A DNA stretch of 64,000 bases, taken from NCBI GenBank assembly GCA_963969495.1, contig OZ018327.1, positions 35,779,282 through 35,843,281 on the forward strand, given 5' to 3'. A program made the position numbers and the translations under genes. The notes below the pieces were generated by a model. It saw only the letters and a program-made list of their open reading frames with translations, made no database searches and had not been told where the DNA came from. Shown here piece by piece: positions 57,588-64,000 of this stretch. Origin of the DNA: Ceratothoa steindachneri (taxonomy: Eukaryota; Arthropoda; Malacostraca; Isopoda; Cymothoidae). Numbering within the stretch: the stretch's first letter is position 1; each line of letters opens with the position of its first letter.

Positions 57588-59765
57588 TCAGCAAATGTTT
57601 TGGAGACTGCAGGATAAGCCATCCAAGTATCTCATGCTGACAGTTTTCATTTCATAAAATGTTGAGACAACATCACAACCTGTAAAGGCATGGCAGAAAA
57701 GTAGGCCATTGGACCTCTTAGGGCCTAGTGCATTTGAAATAAGGAGGCCGTGCATATGCCTGTATGTTACGCCCATAGGTGGGTGCGATAACGAAAAATG
57801 TATCACGATAACCTTATCGGCGATAACCGATAATCGATAACTGGCGATAAATTCATCGCCCGATAAGGTGATAACCGATAAATCGAGAAATCCAAAATTA
57901 TTATGCAATATTGATTATTTACTAAATATAGCGTTATTTTTTAATACAATAGTAAGAATATTTGAATACTGTTTCTTAATTTCTTACCTGGTGAGGCTCT
58001 CCTTCATCTCCTCATAGGTTTTGAGGATCCTCCTCCCAGCTCGGACTTTCCTATCTCTGCCTCCAAGGCACGCGCGGCTCGTCCCTGTGTTAAACTGGAA
58101 CCAAAAACTGAAATTATCGATTATCTTTAGTTTGGAACCAAAAGTATCGGCGATACCGATGAATCGATAACGCGAGGGGGAAATATCGGATAACCAATAA
58201 CCCTATATCGTTATCGCGATAACGCCCACCTATGGTTACCCCTTTTACAAATGCCAACCAGAGTTCTGCTACACCAAGATCCTGAACTAATGCAACAGCC
58301 AAGACTAGCACATCAGTATCAACTGTTCTTATGGTAACCCTTGTGTGCCCATCAGCTACAACATTTGCCACATGAACGAAAAGCATGGTATCCGTTTTCT
58401 CGTGACTGCAAGGTGCAAGACAGCTTGTATCTTTTGATGGGTTAGCAATGACATTCTCTTCATATGTCAGAAATAACTGCTTACCCTTAGGGACTTGGAT
58501 ATTTCCTAGATGTCTGGCTAAAAAAGAGAAGAGCTCTGCTTTATCTTGGTTGTTCTTCAGGAAATCTAGCCAATTTCTAGGAAGTACACTACCCTTAGTT
58601 ATACGTTTTTGCTTTCCTTGTAGCCTCTGAGACCTGGTTTCTGCTTTAAGACTGTTCTGGAAGTATCTGTCCCAGACAATGTCTAATCTAATCACATTTT
58701 CAAGTTTGTCTAATACATAAGGTGTAAACACCTGATCTGCATAATAAAAAAATGTTAAACAGTTTTCACCAGGTTTGAGCATATTCACGACAATAGCTCT
58801 ATCAATGATTTGTCCATCTACAGGTGGTATTCAAGGCTCCAGAATAGGTACCAAAGATGACTTTGTTGCAGTATGAAGTTTTCCCAGGTGAGCTAAGGCT
58901 GGTGTAGTTGCCTGATTTTCATTGGCAAAGAATTGATATAGGACTCCTCCACGTGTCTGATATACTATGAAAAGTCTAGAAACCAAAGAACAGTCACTTT
59001 TCATTGATTGAACATGTAGTTTTGATTTAGACTTCTTTCTCACAGGAGGGCAGTGAAACAGTGAGAGTTTTTACGTTTGATTGAATCATAGAGAGACTTA
59101 TTTTGTTGTTCAAGTCTGTCTCTGACAAATTCGTCATATAGCTGTTTGCCAAAACTCTTAATTGTCTTGACAGTCTGAACTACAGCCAGCTGGATCAGCA
59201 ATGTCTCTGTTGTCTAACACAAGAAGATCTCTGTTCTCTTTCCTGAATAGATTACCATAACGTTCTATTGCTTTGACCAGATTGGATACATCTGTTTTGA
59301 AAGAAGTTTGTACACTTGGTGTTTGGGCATGATGTAGAGTAGTTTTTCTATAGATGAATTCCTACAACTTCTTCAAATTCACTAATCATGCGGGCCATTT
59401 CTGTTCCAGACACCATCCATCTCAAAAGCGCAGAAGGACTCTCTGTAAGCCCCACCGCTCCACCATCACCCTTTACTAAAGCATTATTTTGCTCATGTGC
59501 TTGGTCCAGCAACCTCGCAGAAAACTAATTTTTTTCTTTTATGAATAGTTAATGTCATCTAAAGCAAACATCCATAGAGCCATTTCTGCGCGTGCTTCAA
59601 AGTACAAACTAAAGTTTCCTTCCCTGAGAGATCTTACATATACAAGTAACAGCTTTTCCAAGACAAGGGTTACGGGTTACATGCCAGAACTTCGCCTGTG
59701 GACTACTTTCAGTACTTGAATCCAGCCACCAAAGCTATTATCTAAACTACTGTCTACTGATGCAT
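57588..59765 (-). pseudogene. Decayed copy of a widespread uncharacterised metazoan repeat gene
   Basis: On the minus strand, from 59765 leftward, fragments in several frames match a long protein family that I remember as multi-copy and uncharacterised in many invertebrates and some fish. In order: REGNFSLYFEARAEMALWMF (near 59620), the GDGGAVGL-like segment (near 59455), GKQLYDEFVRDRLEQQNKSL (near 59120), then the long open stretch 58788-58243 with HEKTDTMLFVHVANVV and TVDTDVLVLAV, and finally CHAFTGCD (near 57690). The Asp/His pattern recalls nuclease folds, but the function is not known to me. The frame is broken by several stops and shifts and by an inserted MITE at 57774-58234. Confidence 0.75.
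57774..58234. mobile_element. hAT-type MITE, 461 bp, with TIRs and 8-bp TSD
   Basis: Left end CATAGGTGGG(T)GCGATAACG, right end read inward CATAGGTGGGCGTTATCG. Flanked by GTTACGCC (57766-57773) and GTTACCCC (58235-58242), an 8-bp duplication with one difference. The body is rich in CGATAACC/GGTTATCG words and codes for nothing. TIR sequence and TSD length fit hAT elements. Removing element plus one TSD copy (469 bp) aligns the host frame across the site. Confidence 0.93.
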
Positions 59766-60329
59766 GCAGGATATGGAATCTGAAAATAGAAAAAATTATA
59801 TTAGATTTATGCAAGTTGTATTGAAGTACAAGCCAATGAACATCTGAAAGAACCAATGCCTGGAAAAAGTCAATTGTATTACATGTTACAATTATTCATT
59901 ATGTCATTTCATAGGGCTCAATGTTTATTTTTGCGGCATCCAATTTTAGTTGACATACATAAAATGCCCAACAGGAGTCGCATTATTAGACACAATGGTC
60001 AGATTTTTAACCCCTACATTATGTGCTGTGGTGCTTTCATCTTGCTGTTTATGAAAATAGACACTTCTTTTACTGCTTCAGAATCGACATTAGTACAGGG
60101 TCCTATAAAGATTATTTTAGTCCACATTTGCCAATTTCCATATATATGTACCAGGAAGTATCTATAGCAATGCCAGAGGTTATTTCACAAGCATCAAAAG
60201 AGAGGCTAAATGTTAAAAAGGATGGTTTTTATAAGTTGTAATCACTGGACTGTCACTATCATCTGAAAATACGCCCTGTCCAAACAACTGTAAAAACATA
60301 TTAATAAACCAAGAGCTTTGTACAAAGAA
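59766..60329. other. Non-coding region
   Basis: The open frame 59856-60167 on plus has no recognised family, though its position just ahead of a Tc1 remnant is suggestive. Nothing else was seen. Confidence 0.4.
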
Positions 60330-61180
60330 AACAAATGGCAAAAAACGTCTTACAACACTTCGAGAAGGGAGATCTATCATTCAGACTTCATTACAGAATG
60401 GTAGAAAAACATCTTAACATGCTAGGGAGTTCAATCAAGCTTCATGTTAAAAAATATCACCAAGAACAGTTAACAGGAGATCACAGGCTAAAAGGATGTA
60501 AGTTGAGAATGAACCCATGGATATCTGAGGTCAACAAAAAAAAGGCGTGTAAGTGGACCCGTAATCGCAAAAATTGGACACATTAATAATGGTTTAAAGT
60601 AATTAGGTATGTAAGAAAGACTATTGTATTGTTGTTTTACAGTTTTACATATAATTCCATTTAAATATATCTTGGAAGAAATTTATTTACAAATTTAGCT
60701 TTTTCTAACAATTTTGCAGATTTTCAGCCCTTCTGGCGCTACCTTTCTGTGACGAAGAGGCAGAGATGCATTTAACCCTGTTTGTGTGGTACCAACTGTG
60801 AAGCATTAGAGGTGGTTCTATCATGATATGTGGCTACCTGTCTTCGTCAGAGATAGGAAAGATGTCTTTATACCAAAGAAGAAGGAATTCCACAACTTGT
60901 CCCACCATGTTGTCAAATTGTTGATCCATTTATTCAGAAATTGCACCTAACAACACCAAGAAGGAAAGTTATATTTATTAAACCAGGATAATGTTTCATG
61001 CCATACATTCAACCATACTAAATATTAGTTGGAGACATGGGGATCGCCCCCATGGAGTGGCTTCTACAGAACCCAGATTTAAATCCCATACAAGACTTGT
61101 TGGGAGTGCTTGGAAAAGATATAGAAGGACCGCAAATACAAATAAAACAGAACAGTATAAAAAAACAAGCTGAGTGAGGA
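60330..61180 (+). mobile_element. Decayed Tc1-type transposon remnant
   Basis: Frame at 60335-60586 resembles the Tc1 region between helix-turn-helix and core (YRMVEKHLNMLG; WISEVNKKKA). Near 60795, TVKH is followed, one frame over, by RGGSIMICGYL, matching the Tc1 TVKHGGGSIMVWG block. Near 61055, LLQNPDLNPIQDLLGVLGKD matches the Tc1 SPDLNPIENLW block. Many stops and shifts; terminal repeats not found. Confidence 0.7.
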
Positions 61181-61199
61181 AAGATAGAAGAAAGAAAGA

Positions 61200-61395
61200 G
61201 GTGGTAATCATTTTCTTAACCCTTCGAGAGGCAACAAGTGGTAATCATTTTCTTAAACCATTCGAGAGTTAACAAGTGGTAATAATTTCTTTAAGTCCTT
61301 CGAGAAGCGACACGTGGTAATTATCTCGTGAAATCTTTCAAGACACAAAAAGTGGTAATCATTCTTTTAAATTAAGCCCTTCGAGAGGCAACATG
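61200..61395. repeat. ~44-bp tandem array
   Basis: Four to five units of the form CCTTCGAGAGGCAACAAGTG then GTAATCATTTTCTTAA, diverging along the array. Confidence 0.85.
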
Positions 61396-61491
61396 TGGCG
61401 TGTTTCTTTCTGTCTTCTCAGTAAGGATTGCCCTCATTGTGCCACCAAAGCCCTGTGGTGATTGTTACCACCCTCAGAACATGTCTTTGCT

Positions 61492-61493
<2 letters not shown>

Positions 61494-61564
<71 letters not shown>
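61494..61564. repeat. (TA)n microsatellite
   Basis: About 35 TA repeats, ending at the 5' (inner) end of LINE copy J. Confidence 0.97.
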
Positions 61565-61565
<1 letters not shown>

Positions 61566-61832
61566 GTAAATTTGAGTTTCCATCGGCCATCTCCCATCTT
61601 TCGCACCAGGCATCCTGTAGGTCTGACCTCATATCTGCCATGTAGTCAGTGTGAGGAAGAGCGAAACGTTAGTCAGGTCACCCAGTCCTCGCGGACTTTT
61701 TGGCGCCCACACCGTCGCGCTCATTCCCCGCCATTATCACATGTCCAGGAACCCATCAGAAGATAATTTCGACATCCGTCCGGCTTGCGACAACCGCGGA
61801 GTGACGGATACCTTAACCAGGAGATGATTATA
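61565..61832 (-). mobile_element. LINE copy J, RNase H fragment, minus strand
   Basis: The reverse complement of the RNase H region (WVPGHVIMAGNE-like segment, then GGGCGCCAAAAAGTCCGCGA and the downstream TGGAGACGG-like end near 61590). It lacks UTR and hairpins, so it is an internal fragment. It abuts the (TA)n tract. Confidence 0.75.
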
Positions 61833-61939
61833 AGATCAGAGTAAGCGTCAGGAATTGGTCGGATCAGTCATTATTTTGGAAAGCTAAGGCACGTTCAAAG
61901 TGTCTGTAATCTTAGGGGTTTCACTTGTTTTGCTGGTTA

Positions 61940-62060
61940 CTAAGGTATATGTAACGGGCTAAGGCGGTTGCCCATCCAAGTACTAACCTTCCCCGATGTT
62001 GCTTAACTTTGACACATCACTGTTGAGGTATTCGGATAAAGGGCGCTGACCTTGAGCTGA
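61940..62060 (-). ncRNA. 5S rRNA-derived sequence (pseudogene or SINE head)
   Basis: On the minus strand AAGTTAAGCAACATCGGGGA and GGTTAGTACTTGGATGGGCA-ACCGCC match the 3' half of 5S rRNA, including box A, the intermediate element and box C of the internal promoter. The 5' half is diverged and the terminal stem does not pair. It may be a 5S pseudogene or the head of a 5S-derived SINE. Confidence 0.7.
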
Positions 62061-64000
62061 CTCCAATTGTGGGAGAAATACTCTTCTTGCTTGTTTTTAG
62101 TGAAGTAGGCTGAGTAAGAGAATCGGTTGGATTCGTCTTAGGAAAAATAATCTCGGAAGGTGGATTCAAAACTCTTTATTGGGCGGAGGAAAAGGTAGGC
62201 TTAGCCAGAATGAATTTGATTGAATTTCTGTTGGGTATCTGATGCAGGCCTACTAATGTATAAGCCTATTTTTTATTTTCCTTCTGACTATCGCACCTTC
62301 TGCCCGATTGACTCTTTTTCTCTCCCTTTAACTCTTGACTTGCTTGACGCTCCTGACTGTCTCTCTCTACTCTACCCATAGCTCTATATACTGCTGAAAA
62401 TGCATGGACGTTGCTCCTGTTGACCTATGACACCATTTGGGCGGAGCTTACTCTACAGAATGTTTATTTGTGTGTGCACGGAGATAGAGAAAATCTTTGT
62501 CTTCAAATTTCGAGCATCAAACTTTGCGTTTCACAGCCCCCAGAAAATAAAGGTCCACCCGCGCTTTCCCGTCTTCAGCTCGGAGTTAATGATTGCACCT
62601 GTTTTGACGTTTGTTGGTACAGTTGTGGTGTTTCCAAGACCTTTCGTTATTGACACGTTTGTTGGAACAGCTCTGGTGTTTCCCAGACCATTGGTTATTG
62701 CGAGAGGTGTGTAAGTGTATATATGTGTGAATGTGTATTTGTGTGAGCGCGTGTGTGTGAAAATTCGTTCTGCCTTCAGCCCTTTATAGAATCGTATATA
62801 TTATTGTTTTACATAAGATTATTTCCCTAACAAAAAGGCTATATACATTATTTTTCTTTTTTTAATGACAAACTGTTATATATTTTGGATTATTTGCATG
62901 CGCATAATTATGTGCGTGCCCATTTCAAGCCTTCATATGATTTATATGATAGTCATCTGTGAGGCTTCATTGTCAATCTGATTTCACCTTGCCCTGTGGC
63001 ACCACAGTACAATGTCGAATGGGAAAAGGGCAAGAGTATTTCTTTTGTGTGAAGGTAAGGTATAGATGTCGCGTTTTTCTAAAGTGGGTAGATGGCCAGA
63101 TGACCTCTGACATCAACGATTGCAAAGCTGACAATTTGGGACGGGCGGTCAGATGATTAAGTTGTGTTGGAGACCATTTGGGTAAGGACTCCAGGAGTGA
63201 GGGAGTTGTGGTTGGTAATAAGGTATCTAGTGATCCACGGAAACGGAGAAAGTAGAAGTGTTTGTCCCCATGAAATGGAGCAGTCTAGGTTGACCCTAGT
63301 GAGTGGGAACACTTCCTCGGGCAGGAATGGTACGCCTGGAGAGCGAAGCTCTGGGTGTGCGAAAGGGTTTTGTGCGTTTGGGAGGTAGCTAAAGGTATGC
63401 ATGCTATGTCTTGTATTCGGAGTATCGTAGTATATCCGCTGGATTAGCTTGCAGTTTGGGCGGTTTCCAGTAGGCGATGGAAACTGCGCCTGTGAGCCGT
63501 AAGGTAGGTTGACGCATAGGCCTTTGTTAGTTTGGTGCATAGGCGTTCGCGCCACATTGAAACTAAGGTTCTAGTTTCAAGATTTTTTTTTTCCTAGACT
63601 ATTCTTCATATCCAGAATGGGCCTAAAATTATAACCTCTCCAAGACGTTAGATGGTAGATAGGAGTGATAAGGCGGGTAATTTGAAAGAGTGTGAATGGG
63701 TTAAGCATAAATTTTGGATGGATGGGAATATCGTAACCTGTAAGTACAGAAATAGTATAGTTCCTTTTAGCACTGAATCCGGTATCATTTTTTGTCGTTG
63801 AAACTGATTGCAATTCCTTCCATGCGGGCCCTGGTAGGCTTTTATTGATTTTGTTAGGCCAAGTGATGGGAATACATTTTCATAAGATCTCGGGGTTACG
63901 AATATCACCTACCTACTCTTCGGTTGCAAGCGAATTAAAACTTTGAAATCTCAGGAATGGATATCCTGGCTCTGCCTAAAACCACTTCTATATAGACCGT
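62061..64000. other. Distal region with no recognised gene
   Basis: A ~48-bp repeat occurs twice at 62608-62700 (GACGTTTGTTGGTACAGTTG; GGTGTTTCCAAGACC). The minus-strand frames 63157-63555 and 63648-63908 are the longest, but no family was recognised; they may be old mobile-element pieces. Confidence 0.45.

Noticed and set aside
63157..63908. Possible genes on the minus strand
   Set aside because: Two moderate-length frames without recognisable domains, splice context or family similarity; kept only as unrecognised sequence.

Overview
The window is animal nuclear DNA, most likely from an arthropod with a large, repeat-rich genome. A decapod crustacean is my best guess, but nothing here fixes the species. 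It has GT/AG-spliced genes, long (CA)n and (TA)n microsatellites, minisatellites, non-LTR retrotransposons with poly(A) tails, and Tc1/mariner and hAT elements. No bacterial operons, Shine-Dalgarno sites, CRISPR arrays or phage genes were seen.

The one clear host gene is on the plus strand: the C-terminal part of a WDFY3/ALFY (Drosophila blue cheese, bchs) orthologue. I could place 19 exons between 11693 and 44975. Together they total 3,363 bp (1,120 codons plus a TAA stop) with consistent phases at every junction. They encode, in order, the PH-BEACH domain, BEACH domain, WD40 repeats, an acidic Ser/Pro-rich linker with two LC3-interacting-region-like motifs, and a C-terminal FYVE zinc finger. 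The 5' part of the gene lies upstream of the window.

Positions 1-10890 are a pile-up of one non-LTR retrotransposon (LINE) family: gag-like ORF1 with zinc knuckles, then ORF2 with endonuclease, reverse transcriptase, RNase H and a C-terminal Cys-His knuckle, resembling the I/Jockey group. A near-complete but dead copy occupies about 3771-10500. Truncated copies flank it and recur in the WDFY3 introns (13830-14650, 17043-17185, 23465-26645, 28185-28380, 34885-35580, 39400-41380) and downstream (51430-51730, 61565-61832). Nearly every 3' end carries the same two-hairpin module, which is also found on its own.

The introns are rich in tandem arrays, and several sit directly on splice sites. The most striking is at 17889-18549, where the last ~55 bp of a BEACH exon plus its 5' splice site and a CA tract are repeated about seven times.

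Downstream of WDFY3 (45000-64000) the sequence is AT-rich and gene-poor. It holds a decayed mariner (49946-51321), a 28-bp minisatellite (52150-53093), a large hairpin between two (TA)n tracts (54989-55140), a decayed copy of a widespread uncharacterised metazoan gene family interrupted by a hAT-type MITE (57588-59765), decayed Tc1 remains, a 5S rRNA-derived sequence on the minus strand, and short tandem arrays. I found no intact host gene in this part.
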